A stretch of 64,000 nucleotides of DNA, taken from assembly GCA_009667805.1 (NCBI GenBank), contig CM019071.1, positions 52,089,514 through 52,153,513 of the forward strand. The letters run 5' to 3'. Under the pieces are notes generated by a model. That model did no database searches. It was not told the DNA's origin and was given only the letters and a program-made list of their open reading frames with translations. Of this stretch, positions 1 to 11,340 are shown piece after piece. This DNA is from Leptobrachium leishanense. Taxonomy: Eukaryota; Chordata; Amphibia; Anura; Megophryidae. Position 1 is the stretch's first letter. Every line of letters begins with the position of its first letter. Made by a program: the position numbers and the translations under genes.

Positions 1-160
1 GATCTGATGTCTGGTAGCCAGGAAATTCAAAATCCTGGCGGCTGGTGATGCTGGGTGGGGTAGAGGAAACTCCTCTGCTTCACCCAGCGGTTTCATCAGG
101 GCAGTGGGGGGGGGGGCACTCCTCACATCCTGACCACTTTAAAACAACTAATAAAATGTT
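1..160. repeat. fragment of a dispersed repeat
   Basis: The stretch around 40-110 is a short inverted repeat (GCTGGGTGGGGTAGAGG against CCTCTGCTTCACCCAGC). A related end, cctctactccacccagc, appears in the insert inside the 52-bp satellite near 7650-7675. This suggests two copies of one dispersed family. The class is not recognised. Confidence 0.35.
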
Positions 161-189
161 CAGGATGAGTCAGCGACGAACTGGAACAG

Positions 190-600
190 ACAAGGGGTTA
201 TTTGCTAACCTTCGAATTGCACCAAAATTCGTCTATTTATTAAGATGTAAATTAATCAAATACCGGCGAACTGACAGCGAAATATGGTGCGATTCGGCAG
301 CACCAAAATTGTCGTATTGGCATGTACATAAGTGTTTATCCACAGAACGCCCTGATTTCAGTTTGACAGGTTTAAACCGACGAATGTAATTTTTTTTTTT
401 TACAAATTTAATATTTTTTAAAAAATTAATAGGGTTATTCAGAGAAAGGTGAATCTCTGGAGAACTTTTTAGAGAAGTGAAAATTCTAGGTCAAAATAGC
501 TGATTTGGAAAGTGAGATCAATGGGAGAATTTTTCTGGCTTGGCTATTTTGACCTAGAATTTTCACTTCTCCAGAGTTTCACCTTTCTCTAACCCTGTAA
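190..600. mobile_element. AT-rich MITE fragments of the GGGTTATTCA type
   Basis: Bases 190-380 show old MITE-like sequence (aattgcaccaaaa, gattcggcagcacc). Bases 431-598 form a compact element starting AGGGTTATTCAGAGAAAGGT and ending with its approximate inverse. It has an internal stem, since TGAAAATTCTAGGTCAAAATAG recurs inverted at about 539-570. Its ends resemble the larger CAGGGTTATTC elements at 17379 and 28242. No coding capacity. Confidence 0.5.
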
Positions 601-602
601 GA

Positions 603-1345
603 ATTTATTTTTTTTGCGAAAACCTTTTTAATTTTTAAAAGACAATATATTTTATTTAGACACCTTTTAACACCATTTTATTGATTATTCCGAGCATAGA
701 CTTTTTTTTTTTTTTCTTTCTTTCAGTTAGGTGGAATTTGCCGATGCCAACTCGGGCACTTTCTACCGATGTCCGATAACTGCTTCGACACTTCCACGAT
801 TTATCAAATGTTCACCATATTTTGCTGAAATTGGAGTCGCGAACTGGAAGCACCGAAATGCAAAGCCCCAAAATTGGTTTAAATTTCGATGCTATGTGCA
901 TAGACCCACAAGTTGTTGGTTTGGGCAGGGGTCAAAATTTCCACTCGCCCTCTCGCAATTTGCGAGTAGAAATTGAGGTGTGACTAGAATGCTAGCGTCA
1001 GCATGGTGCCGACACTGGCATTCCCTTTCAGGTGCTAGCGTCGGCTCCATGCCGACACTAGCACTAACCAGGCTGTCAAAGAGAATCGGCAGCGCGATGC
1101 TGCCATCCGCAATGCTGAATCAATGCATTGATTCAGTGGCTGCACCTCCCAACTCCACCATTCTCGGAGGCACAGCCGCAGCACCTTGCTTTCTCCCAGC
1201 CGCAGCCTGTCACATTACTCTGCAGGGAGCTGGGAGGAAGTGATCATATAACATCACTTCCTGCCAGCTCTCCGTGCAGCTGCGGACTCGCAGAGGAAGG
1301 TAGACTCCATGCTGGCTCCCAGGGTCAAGTTAAGATAATATTTAC
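603..1345. other. no gene; AT-rich MITE-like remnant, then GC-richer spacer
   Basis: Bases 600-970 contain MITE-like phrases (gaaattggagtcgcgaactgg). Bases 980-1330 hold a partly palindromic GC-rich segment with gctagcgtcggc and caatgcattgattc. No coding signature was recognised. Confidence 0.3.
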
Positions 1346-1570
1346 ATTTTAATGAGGGAGAATGACCATAAAGTGAGGGGGAATGATCAAAAATGAGGGA
1401 GAAATGAGCATAAAATGAGGGGGAAAAATGAGTATAAAATGAGGAGGGAAAAATTAGCATAAAATGAGGGGGGGGGAAAATGAGCATAAAATTAGGGGAA
1501 GAAATGAGGGGGAGAAATTAGCATAAAATGAGGAAAGAGAACATAAAATGATGGGGAGAAATGAGGATCT
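1346..1570. repeat. purine-rich minisatellite
   Basis: Degenerate tandem copies of a ~25-base unit, roughly aaatgagcataaaatgaggg with variable G and A runs. The plus strand is almost pure purine with ATAA interruptions, so it could form triplex-type structures. Confidence 0.7.
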
Positions 1571-2273
1571 TTACATAGAGCTGTGACCCTATCACTGCAG
1601 TATGGGACTGGGTTAGGTAGATTAACTGATGGCGAGTAATTTATAAGGCCTGGCTAGTAGCTCAGGACCTGAAATTTTGAGGAGGGGGTGAGTAAACGAA
1701 AAATTCTTGGTGAAATTCCTCGGGTTTCCACTAGGTGGCGCTCATACCCCGTGTTAAGTAAAGTAGAAGAAACGTGTTTGTAGAAATGCAGAGAATTCAC
1801 CCTAAACTGTAATTACATTTCCTGAAATGTTCCCTCTAAGCTTTGCAAAATCTGAAATCGTATTTTAATATTCTTTTGAGAGGAGAAACCGGTCGGTTCA
1901 TTTGTAAACCGTAATGTGACTATGCAAATTCCCCCCCCCCCCCATAAAAGTTGATTTAACCCCTGGGTGGTTTTACCATTGTCTGTTCAAAATAACCCAC
2001 TGCTGTTTTTACATTTCTGCGCTGTTTGTGTTTAGCTCTAATTTTCCTTTTACTCGTTTATGGAACCCACACATATTATATACCGTTTTTCTGGCCATTA
2101 AATGGACTTTCTAAATATACCATTATTTCCTTCATTTCGTATAAACATTGCACTACGTCCACTTCATTTATTCATTATTTTTTTTTTTTTTTTTCATTTA
2201 AGCTTTTATTTTTACAAACAATAAGACGGTGTCTTTGGCTTTCTTAAAGATCCCTCATATGACCCTGTATGTA
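1571..2273. other. spacer without genes
   Basis: Apart from the CTCF-like site at 1728 and a C14 run near 1930, nothing was recognised. The 2170-2205 T-run and flanks look like transposon debris. Confidence 0.3.
1728..1742 (+). promoter_or_regulatory. strong CTCF-like motif (CCACTAGGTGGCGCT)
   Basis: The 15 bases fit the vertebrate CTCF core consensus CCASYAGRKGGCRS at every position and lie in non-tandem DNA about 10 kb beyond the 3' end of lrfn3. By established knowledge such sites can anchor chromatin loops. Occupancy cannot be seen from sequence. Confidence 0.5.
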
Positions 2274-2536
2274 AGGGGTTCAGCAACCTTGGCCCTCCAA
2301 GGGTTAGATTACAAAGTTGGTGCTAACTTAACTAAAGCTGTTGTAAACTTAACCCCATAGAGTATAATGGCTCTGGTAAGTTTACACGCGCTCTGGTTAA
2401 GTTAGCACCAGCTTTGTAATATTGACCCACATGTTTTGGAATTATATCTGTGATGCTCAGCTTCTCCTTAGGTTCTTGGAGCCTCATGGGAAATGCAGTT
2501 CCAAAACATCTGGCTGTCCCAGGTTGCTGACCCCTG
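2274..2536. mobile_element. hAT-type MITE carrying a second nested MITE
   Basis: The outer ends are AGGGGTTCAGCAACCTTGGC and its inverse ending GCTGACCCCTG, a family seen again at 11164-11296. Between about 2310 and 2437 a separate inverted-repeat element is inserted (ATTACAAAGTTGGTGCTAAC ... GTTAGCACCAGCTTTGTAAT). Relatives of the inner element bracket 20605-21020. No coding capacity. Confidence 0.6.
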
Positions 2537-2839
2537 CTGTTGGAAATATACCCTGCATCTCCTGTACAGGGAATTCCCTGCCTGATGGGATGGAGGCCTC
2601 ATTTCTGTTGTCATCACGCTCATGCGCAATACGGTCAGTGAGCATGGGTCATTCTGCAGTGAGGGTTTACAGCCTAATGTGGGAGAAGCCCCGGATTCGC
2701 ACAGTTCTGTGGGATTTTGTGTGTCGCAACTACAGGGAGCCAACTTGTCCAATTATTGGCAATATCGGCAAATAATCTACCGATAACCAGTAATTTTCTT
2801 AATATCGGCAGCCGATAATCGGCAAAACAGATATATTAT

Positions 2840-3385
2840 TATTATTATTCTTTATTTATAAAGCGCCAGCATATTCTGCAGCGCTGTACAATAAGCACAG
2901 TATAGACAGGGTTACAATACATTGAACAACATTTGACAAACAGTACAGGAGGAGATGAGGGCCCTATTCCCGTAGGAACTCACAATCTGGGAGGGTTGGG
3001 GTTGGAAACAGGAGGAGAGGACTGTAAGGTGAGAGTGATTGATGGTTGCGTCAGTGAGTTGGGTGGTAGGCTTCCCTAAATAGGAACGTTTTAAGGGAGC
3101 ATTTGAAGGAAGAGAAGTTAGGGGAAAGTCTGACAGTACGAGGGAGAGCGTTCCAGAGAGTGGGGGCTGCGCGTGAGAAATCCTGCAGTCTATCATGGGA
3201 AGAGGTGATGCGGGGAGAAGCTAGGCGCAGGTCACTGTTTGACCTTAGGGAGCGGGCCGGGGTGTATTTGGTGATTAGTGAGGACAGGTAGTGGGGAGCT
3301 GAGTTAGTGAGGGTTTTGTAGGTAAGGATAAGGATTTTGAACTTAATTCTGCAGTGGATGGGGAGAGATATATCGGTCTATCCCT
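2840..3385. repeat. dispersed anuran-type interspersed repeat
   Basis: It begins with a TTA microsatellite, then ataaagcgccagcatattct and gcagcgctgtacaa, a phrase I associate with abundant frog repeats. It appears inserted into another repeat, as aatatcggca occurs before it and atatcggtctatccctac follows. Class uncertain. Confidence 0.5.
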
Positions 3386-3394
3386 ACTTTAAAG

Positions 3395-3960
3395 ACTGGT
3401 CCTTAAGGGGTTAAACATGATTTGAATTCCTGTTTTATTATACGCGTAGACAAATAAATTATAAAAAAACTACGTTTTTGTATTTTGTTACACCAAACCT
3501 GGTCACGTTTTGTATCATTGGAAAGGTCATGCTCTGGCCTTTCCAATGATCCCACACATGACCCTCTAGCTGCCACCGATCGGGATATACTTGGTTAAAT
3601 GCCCAACTGACGACGTCATTGCGCATATCGCCACGTCGTCAGTGGGCAGAAGGCCCTGGAGGCTTGGCTGAAATCCAAGATGTCCGCTATCTCTGGGAGA
3701 GAACCATGATCTTGCCCCGAATCGTGAACTGGCACCTAAGGGGTTAAAGAGAGGCATTGCTGGAAAGGACAGACTGGTGCCTCTTTTTTTCTTTAAAATC
3801 TTGCTTGATCGGGGCGGAGAGGGGTCCAAATGCCCCCTCCCTTTCAGGCTGTCTACTGGCAGTGCCGGGGGGAGGGGCACCTGAAAATGACATCATCGTG
3901 CCTGGCGATGACATCAGTGCGACGGCCGGGGTCCTTAAAACCATTGGTCTGACTTCAAAT
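3395..3960. mobile_element. diverged single-arm relative of the 2.5 kb palindrome
   Basis: It runs through the same order of modules as the right arm at 32740-33240: a hairpin around ttggaaaggtcatgctctgg (3515-3551), a gacgacgtcattgcgcat hairpin (3609-3641), ggcttggctgaaatccaaga, then ccccctccctttcaggc and catcgtgcctggcgatgaca. It is much more diverged than the two palindrome arms are from each other, so it is an older member of the family. Confidence 0.6.
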
Positions 3961-4183
3961 ATGTGAAATGCTCTGATTTTTGGTGATTTAGTTCGACAGG
4001 TTTAAACATAGATTTCAATGTAAAAATGGAATATCATTTTTTTATATATTTTTTTATGAATGAAAAAGAATTCATTTTCTGCAGAAAGCCTTTTTTTATT
4101 TTTGGACAATTTTTGTTTCTCTTTTTTCTGTAACAGACCTTTCTTTTTTAAAAAAAAAAAAAATGCATCAAAATATCTTTTTA

Positions 4184-4609
4184 GGCTAGGGTCAGACGAA
4201 CGCATTTTTCGCATTGTCTGTGAAAAAGTGCGTTCGAACGAATGGACACATTTTTTCGCGGAATACGCGATAGCGGTCATACGATGCGCCTTCTCGTCCG
4301 TGATTTTGTACGGATCATCAATAAAACACTTTTTGCGTCTGGACGTTATGTTGGCCGGACATGTGCAGCGTCTGACGTCTCCTAATCACACACACACGCC
4401 TCTAGCGGACGCAGCGCACTCTGTACGTCCGTACTAGCGGTTTGACGTTCTAGACAAAATGCGTTCGTTTGCCGCTTGCGTTGCGCGGACGGACTTTCGT
4501 GCGGCCGTACTTCGTGTGTTCCCCGGCATTGGACGTCATTTGCTGCTAGCACGGCCGTGCTTTCGTGTGTCTAAACGCACGTTAAAACTGCTTTCGTCTG
4601 ACCCTAGCC
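4184..4609. mobile_element. Harbinger-like MITE, copy 1 (426 bp)
   Basis: Terminal inverted repeats GGCTAGGGTCAGACGAACGC / ...CGTCTGACCCTAGCC are flanked by TTA on both sides (4181-4183, 4610-4612). A 3-bp TWA-type duplication fits PIF/Harbinger elements. Copies at 34039 and 62590 share ends and interior (tgtgaaaaagtgcgttcgaa). Confidence 0.75.
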
Positions 4610-4619
4610 TTAGAAGAAT

Positions 4620-5650
4620 AGGAAAGTTCCATTTTTTTTTTTTTTTTTTTTTTTATAAAAATAAAAAAAAAAAATACCGTTCGGTGGATTTCATCAAGGC
4701 CACTCCAGCACTCTTCGGCGATGTTCTCTAACTTTTTAATGATGTTTCGGCGACTCCATCTTCGGCGCACTACGGTGATTATCCATTGATTAGTGAATTT
4801 ACCGTAGTTTCGGCTAAATGGAATCACCGAAGCGAAAAGCACTGAAATTTCGACGCTTTGTGAATAAACCATATATATATATAACAAGACAGACACATCA
4901 AAGTGCCTATAGGTTGTAGCAATGACACTGCAGCCACTCTAATGCCAAACTCTCCCACGCATGCAGCAACGGCTGCAGGAACAGGGACTGCGGACTTCAG
5001 AAGGTCAGGTATAAAAGGATCAGCTTTTATTTAGCATAAATCATTAACGTAGGAATAAAATACAAATAAAATATGGCAGGTTCCTCTGTCCTACGCATTT
5101 CTCGCATAAAGCGGCTTCCTCGGGGACAACAGAGAAACATACAGAGATGAAAGCACCGCCGACGACGAGCTAAAACAGCAAGCAGCGACTCATCTAATCG
5201 GCCTGTTTTCTATGAGCTGTCACTCCGGGTTGTAAGATCGCAGCATGTGAAATCTCTAATGTGTTTCATCCGTTGCCGTAATTCTGTGGAAGTGACGTTA
5301 ACCAGACAAAAAGTTTAAAAGGGAATGTGTCATTTCTGTTGTTCTCTCTGATCATCGATCCGTACGTCCGTTTACTTTTCCATCGCTTTAATATGACGAC
5401 TGTGCTTAACCCCTTCACTACCAAGCAGAGAAAAGATTATCAAAACATTTGTTTGAAACACAGACGCATAGTTAACACTTAACTATGGGGTAAAATGGCA
5501 ATTTTGCATAAATATTGTTATTCGGAGATAAACGATTAAAATACTGTAAATTTGCTCATTTTTAATTTTCCATGTGTCTGTTTATCCTTTGCAGAAATAT
5601 CGCTGCGATGAAAGGTTGTAAACTCTAGATGGCGTCCTGTATCTGGCACA
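4620..5650. other. no gene; poly-T/poly-A tract, MITE remnant and dispersed repeat
   Basis: Homopolymer runs lie at 4632-4674 and MITE-like sequence follows to about 4870. Bases 4985-5140 contain cctacgcatttctcgcat and gcggcttcctcggggac, a phrase reminiscent of an amphibian interspersed family whose class I cannot fix. The remainder shows nothing. Confidence 0.35.
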
Positions 5651-5654
5651 ATGT

Positions 5655-5905
5655 CACACAGGGTCTGCATTATCAGCATACAGGCAGAAATGGCCTTTGT
5701 GTCAGTAAATGTGCTGCAGACCGATAATAAAATGGTGATCTCATGCTTATGTTGTCTGTATTATCAGCATACAGGCAGATGTAGTAAATGTGCTGCAGAC
5801 AGATAATAAAATGGTGAGATCTGCTTACACGGTCTGCATTATCAGAATACAGGCAGATGTAGTAAATGTGCTGCAGACAGATAAAATGGTGAGATCTCCT
5901 GCTTA
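5655..5905. repeat. three-copy tandem repeat, unit ~95 bp
   Basis: Three imperfect copies are marked by tctgcattatcagcatacag and gtaaatgtgctgcagac, with deletions between copies. It borders the 52-bp satellite. Confidence 0.7.
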
Positions 5906-5945
5906 TGGGGATTTGTAGTGATCAGAATGAGATTATTAGCAATGC

Positions 5946-7880
5946 AATATCTGTATGTGCTGCATAATGCCTGTGTATGACAATTACAGCAACACCTTGT
6001 ATCTGTATGTGCCGCATAATGCCTGTGTATGGCAATTACAGCAACACCTTGTATCTGTATGTGCTGCATAATGCCTGTGTATGGCAATTACAGCAACACC
6101 TTGTATCTGTATGTGCCGCATAATGCCTGTGTATGGCAATTACAGCAACACCTTGTATCTGTATGTGCCGCATAATGCCTGTGTATGGCAATTACAGCAA
6201 CACCTTGTATCTGTATGTGCTGCATAATCCCTGTGTGTGCCAATTACAGCAACACCTTGTATCTGTATGTGCCCCATAATGCCTGTGTATAGCAATTACA
6301 CCAACACCTTGTATCTGTATGTGCTGCATAATGCCTGTGTATGGCAATTACAGCAACACCTTGTATCTGTATGTGCTGCATAATGCCTGTGTATGGCAAT
6401 TACAGCAACACCTTGTATCTGTATGTGCTGCATAATGCCTGTGTATGGCAATTACAGCAACACCTTGTATCTGTATGTGCTGCATAATCCTGTGTGTGCC
6501 AATTACAGCAACACCTTGTATCTGTATGTGCCCCATAATGCCTGTGTATAGCAATTACACCAACACCTTGTATCTGTATGTGCTGCATAATGCCTGTGTA
6601 TGGCAATTACAGCAACACCTTGTATCTGTATGTGCTGCATAATGCCTGTGTATGGCAATTACAGCAACACCTTGTATCTGTATGTGCTGCATAATGCCTG
6701 TGTATGGCAATTACAGCAACACCTTGTATCTGTATGTGCTGCATAATCCCTGTGTGTGCCAATTACAGCAACACCTTGTATCTGTATGTGCCGCATAATG
6801 CCTGTGTATAGCAATTACACCAACACCTTGTATCTGTATGTGCTGCATAATGCCTGTGTATGGCAATTACAGCAACACCTTGTATCTGTATGTGCTGCAT
6901 AATGCCTGTGTATGGCAATTACAGCAACACCTTGTATCTGTATGTGCCGCATAATGCCTGTGTATGGCAATTACAGCAACACCTTGTATCTGTATGTGCT
7001 GCATAATGCCTGTGTGGCAATTACAGCAACACCTTGTATCTGTATGTGCTGCATAATGCCTGTGTATGGCAATTACAGCAACACCTTGTATCTGTATGTG
7101 CCGCATAATGCCTGTGTATGGCAATTACAGCAACACCTTGTATCTGTATGTGCCGCATAATGCCTGTGTGTGGCAATTACAGCAACACCTTGTATCTGTA
7201 TGTGCTGCATAATGCCTGTGTATGGCAATTACAGCAACACCTTGTATCTGTATGTGCTGCATAATGCCTGTGTATGGCAATTACAGCAACACCTTGTATC
7301 TGTATGTGCTGCATAATGCCTGTGTATGGCAATTACAGCAACACCTTGTATATGTATGTGCTGCATAATGCCTGTGTATGGCAATTACAGAAACACCTTG
7401 TATCTGTATGTGCTGCATAATGCCTGTGTATGACAATTACAGCAACACCTGTATGTTGTTTTTTTTTTTTTTGTGAAAGTATTTTACCAGGAAAGATACA
7501 TTGTGATTTCTCTCGTTTTCAAGTATGTCCTGGGTGGCGAGTATGTACTGTTAGGTGTCTTGCCCAAGGACACTTACTGGAGAGGTGCTCACTGCTCATC
7601 TGTATCGAACCCATGTCTCCACAGGCTCTCTCCACGCAGAGCAGTGATGTTACCTCTACTCCACCCAGCCGGCACTCGCTGCATAATGCCTGTGTGTGGC
7701 AATTACAGCAACACCTTGTATCTGTATGTGCTGCATAATGCCTGTGTATGGTAATTACAGCAACACCTTGTATCTGCATGTGCTGCATAATGCCTGTGTA
7801 TGGCAATTACAGCAACACCTTGTATCTGTATGTGCTGCATAATGCCTGTGCATGGCAATTACAGCAACACCTTGTATCTG
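5946..7880. repeat. 52-bp satellite, ~33 copies
   Basis: The unit carries gctgcataatgcctgtgtat, ggcaattacagcaacacc and ttgtatctgtatgt in order. A variant (ataatccctgtgtgtgcc, then tgccccataatg or tgccgcataatg and tagcaattacacc) recurs at 6221, 6481 and 6740, i.e. every ~260 bp. That defines a five-unit higher-order repeat. The array is split by an insertion at about 7455-7678. Open frames here are repeat translations only. Confidence 0.9.
7455..7678. mobile_element. dispersed repeat inserted in the 52-bp satellite
   Basis: Satellite copies stop at 7455 and resume at 7679. The insert starts with a T14 run, then gaaagtattttaccaggaaa, cttgcccaaggacacttact and cctctactccacccagc. It looks like a short retroposon-type repeat. 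The T-run at the start would be the inverse of a poly-A tail if it is a minus-strand SINE. Class not established. Confidence 0.45.
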
Positions 7881-8526
7881 TACTGTACAGGGATTTACAC
7901 TCATTGTAACCTCCTGAATCTTATCCCTGTACAGCACTGACTGACCCCACAGCTCTCCATGTATTCTGACAAACCCTGGCTGCTGGAATGACGCAGTAAA
8001 GTTTGTTGAGCTTTTTGTTGCAGTGAGTGTAGGAGCTGCTCCTTGTAGCTTGTTTACAGTGATACAGGGGGACAGGAGTGAGCGCTCACTGAGAATTTTG
8101 TCACACCAGTCTCATTAAAGTGCAGCAGAAGGGGGTTTTATATGCTCTTTTTATGGTTTTATTTGGATTACAATGTGAAATCCAGTATACGCCTTATTTG
8201 TTGTGAAAGTATTATCTTTATTTTACAAAGTTATAATAATTTTTTATTTAAAAATAAACCTTTTGTGAAGAGGCTCCTTTTTCTAGGACGCGTCACCTGG
8301 ACCAGAGTCTCTCCGTTTCGGTTTTGATTCTGATGTGCTGTAGACTGTTCCTGCCGGTGCAGTCTGCTCGTAAGGCACTCGTGGTGGGAACATCTTTTAT
8401 TCTCTCAGACACTAATATATTCCTTTTGAAGTTGAAAGCCAGGAGCACATTGTTACACTTTCGGAAGGTTGTATTATTCTGTTTGTGGTATTTGTGATCA
8501 TTTTCCCAAGATCATTTTCTTTAGAT
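7881..8526. other. spacer without recognised features
   Basis: Mixed-composition sequence. No coding region, tandem array or clear transposon end was recognised. Confidence 0.3.
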
Positions 8527-8655
8527 CAGGGATCTCAAACTACGATCGTCATAAAGGCAACGGCCTACAATTACCAGAATTCTTTGCATGCGACAGATGG
8601 CCAGATCATCGTGGGTGGTGTAGTTCAGGAGCATCTTCAGAGTTTGGGATCCCTG
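8527..8655. mobile_element. hAT-type MITE
   Basis: Ends CAGGGATCTCAAACTACGAT and ...GTTTGGGATCCCTG are inverted. Flanking octamers ctttagat and cttttaga are near-identical, as expected for an old 8-bp hAT target duplication. A further hAT-like fragment follows at about 8666-8790 (aaccttggccctcgagatgt ... catctggatagccaaggcc). Confidence 0.6.
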
Positions 8656-9102
8656 CTTTTAGAGCTCAACCTTGGCCCTCGAGATGTTCCGAAACGGCAT
8701 TTCCCATGATACTCAATGAGTGGCGACAGATGGTTTGTGGGAAATGTAGTTCTGAAACAACATCTGGATAGCCAAGGCCGAAGACCCCTGATAAGGACAC
8801 AATTATGTAACTAAGCAAGCCTCTTTCGTGAATACCGAGTGCACGAGACATTGCGATGTCCACCAAACTCAAGGCAGAGTGGCAGCAGGTTGATGACTAT
8901 CACCGACATGCTTGCCACCAGTTCATAGAACAACAGGGGACAACCACCACCAACTGCCATATGCCCTGAAGAGAGCCAACACCAGCCAACTGCCATATGC
9001 ACTGTTGAGAGCCAACACCATCGGCTTTGCCAAGGTGCCCATTTAAATAGTGAAATGCGTAGTGTCAATTGAGATCAACCAATGCTATGTGACGTCTTAG
9101 CA

Positions 9103-9238
9103 CAGGGCTGTCAAACTCCGGCCCTCCAGATGTTTCTGAACTACAACTCCCTATGATGCCCTGGCCATCTATTGCACTGCAGGAATTATGGGAATTGTTG
9201 GCATCAACATCTGGAGGTCTGTGAGTTTGACAGCCCTG
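9103..9238. mobile_element. hAT-type MITE (136 bp)
   Basis: Ends CAGGGCTGTCAAACTCCGGC and ...GTTTGACAGCCCTG form terminal inverted repeats. The flanks tcttagca and tcttgcat resemble a decayed 8-bp duplication. The same family occurs at 57201-57339. Confidence 0.7.
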
Positions 9239-10165
9239 TCTTGCATGGTCTGGTTTCTCCAATGGTAGTATGTGGTGTCTTAGGGGGTCTGGTTCCTCTT
9301 GCTTAATACGGCAGGGAATGTAATGACAAATCTATGTCAATTGAGAAGAATGGGGGCGGAGGGGCTTCTTTTTATATTTTGCACAAACCAATCAGAAATG
9401 GGGTAACGGCTCTAGGGTTGGTGACTCCAAGGTCAAATATGAGGTCCTTCTTGCAGAAAAGTTTGAAAATTAACCCAATAAACTTGCTTTAAGAAGGTTG
9501 ATTCGGCTCTCTTGGTAGACAAGTATATGTGGATGCAGGAATGTATTTGTGTGGCTTTCTACATAAATTCAATCATTCGAGGCCCCAGTGGGAGTTGGAC
9601 CTTTAATTAGGCTCAATAGGCGGCTGCCTAAAGAGCCCCCTCTGAGGGTACAGGTCTCCGATTTCACCATGGAGGTCAATATAACCCACCTCTCCGGATT
9701 TCTACCGTCGAGGCACTTCCCTGTTACCATTGTTAAACTGACAGAACAAGAAAGCGTCTAAAAACCTCTTAAACAACTAGAATTTTCTTCTCAAAGTTGG
9801 TCTTAATGGATCCAGTCTAGAAAAATAAAATATAAACTAAATGCGTGCTTAGTAATTAAAACAACTTATTTTATGCTTCGACAGGTTAGTCTGGCTTAAA
9901 TCGCTTCAGGACTCAGTGTTGTTTGCAGGAAGGAGGAGAGAAACTACTGAGATCAGGTTACAGAGAGATAGAGGAAGAGAGATGCAAAAGCAGAAAAGAA
10001 GCACAAGCCAGACACCCTGCCTGGCCAAAAAAAAAGGTCCCACCTGGATGTAACTCGGCCGATAGGTGCTCGACTCTCCTTGGATAATTACTGCAGTGAT
10101 TAATATGTTTCAGCATAAAATAAGGTAATGCGACTCCCTGAATATACTGAATGAGCAGGTTTTTC
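9239..10165. other. spacer without genes
   Basis: Non-tandem sequence with some poly-A and purine-rich stretches (9930-10040). No conserved coding or clear mobile element ends were recognised. Confidence 0.3.
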
Positions 10166-10170
10166 CATCA

Positions 10171-10545
10171 ATGGGTTTTTCCTCCCCTGATGGCACAGCG
10201 GGCATATTCCAAGATGGCAATGCTAGGATTCATCGGGCTCAAATTGTGCAAGAGAGGTTGAGGGAGCATGAGACATCATTTCCACACATGGATTGGCCAC
10301 CGCACAGTCCAGACCTTAACCCCATTGAGGTTAATCTTTGGGATAATGTGCTGGAGAAGACTTTACGCAGCGCTGCGACTCTCCCACCATAAATACAAGA
10401 TCTTGGCCACAAATTAATGCCACTCTAGATGGGAATAAATGCCGTGCCATTGTATGAGCTTATCGACACGCTGCGGCGGAGAATGCGGGCCACAATCACA
10501 GCAAAAGGCGAAACAACCACATATTACAGGGGGTGCGTTTTTGGC
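10171..10545 (+). pseudogene. Tc1-type transposase C-terminal fragment
   Basis: The plus strand encodes the second catalytic Asp region ([18 protein letters not shown]) and the third catalytic block ([12 protein letters not shown]). It then passes a stop at 10390 into LGHKLMPLWMGINAVPLYEL and RMRATITAKGETT, the usual Tc1 C-terminus. The N-terminal half is missing and the frame is broken (an extra V after NPIE displaces NLW). A dead fragment of a Tc1/mariner DDE element. Confidence 0.85.
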
Positions 10546-10581
10546 CAGGCACTTCATGAAGAATGCGATTGTAGTTTAGAA

Positions 10582-10767
10582 CAGTGGTTTCCAACAACGG
10601 TCCTCAAGTCCTCCCCTAACAGGTCAGGTTTGTCAGGATATCTGAAGCACAGCACAGGTGATATGATTTGCTGCTCAGTGATTGCAGGATTCAGTCTTAA
10701 TTTCCCCCAAAGTGATCCTTAAACCTGGCCTGTTGTGGTACTTGAGGACCGCGGTTGGGAACCACTG
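10582..10767. mobile_element. hAT-type MITE (CAGTGGTT family), copy 1
   Basis: Ends CAGTGGTTTCCAACAACGGT and ...CGGTTGGGAACCACTG are inverted. The flanks gtttagaa and ttttaaaa are compatible with a decayed octamer duplication. The interior matches the copy at 19543-19726 (gatatgatttgctgctcagt). Confidence 0.75.
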
Positions 10768-11150
10768 TTTTAAAACTCAACCAAAATGAATAGATTTCCC
10801 TCCGTATCGTCATTCTGAGCCTCTGTATCTTTAAGGTGGTGCGCGCTCCTCTCCAGTCAGCTGCTTTGTTATTTCACAGTGTTTATATCTGTTGCGTGAC
10901 TAATGACTTTGCAAGAAATGTATTTTTACCCAGTTTGTAACCTGTCTTTCTCACTTTACAATGTGTTTACACAGAGTTAATGAAATTTTCAGTGTATTTT
11001 TGGAGACATCGAGAAAATTCTTGCCGTCTGCCAAATGACTAAACTGGAAGGTGAAGGACTTTCATTTTTATTTTATGACACCCCAATTCCATGGTTTAAG
11101 CTCCTCATCACAGCATCAGATCAGACCCTGTAGTGTACAAATAGTTTTGT
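10768..11150. other. spacer beyond the lrfn3 3' end
   Basis: No feature other than a minus-strand AATAAA at 11072-11067. It may include the distal 3' UTR if the second polyadenylation signal is used. Confidence 0.3.
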
Positions 11151-11163
11151 GCATTATGTAGAT

Positions 11164-11296
11164 CAGGGGTCAGCAGCCTTGGCCCTCTTGTTTTGGAGCT
11201 CCATTTATCATGAGCCTTTGTTGACCAAATGAGTAGCTGAGAACCATGGTAGATGTTATTCCAAAACATCTGGTGGGTCAAGGTTGTTGACCACTG
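11164..11296. mobile_element. hAT-type MITE in the lrfn3 3' flank
   Basis: Ends CAGGGGTCAGCAGCCTTGGC and ...GGTTGTTGACCACTG; flanks atgtagat and atgtaggc agree at 6 of 8 bases. It lies between the two candidate polyadenylation signals. Confidence 0.65.
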
Positions 11297-11334
11297 ATGT
11301 AGGCAATCGGGCATAGCCACAACCTTTATTGTAA

Positions 11335-11340
11335 TATGCA
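11335..11340 (-). promoter_or_regulatory. candidate polyadenylation signal AATAAA for lrfn3
   Basis: AATAAA reads on the minus strand about 350 nt after the lrfn3 stop codon and is the first such hexamer downstream. A second lies at 11072-11067, past a hAT-type MITE. Either could end the transcript; no transcript data are available here. Confidence 0.4.

Noticed and set aside
4060..4437. 125-codon open frame
   Set aside because: Overlaps poly-A/poly-T tracts and a Harbinger-like MITE; no protein family resemblance.
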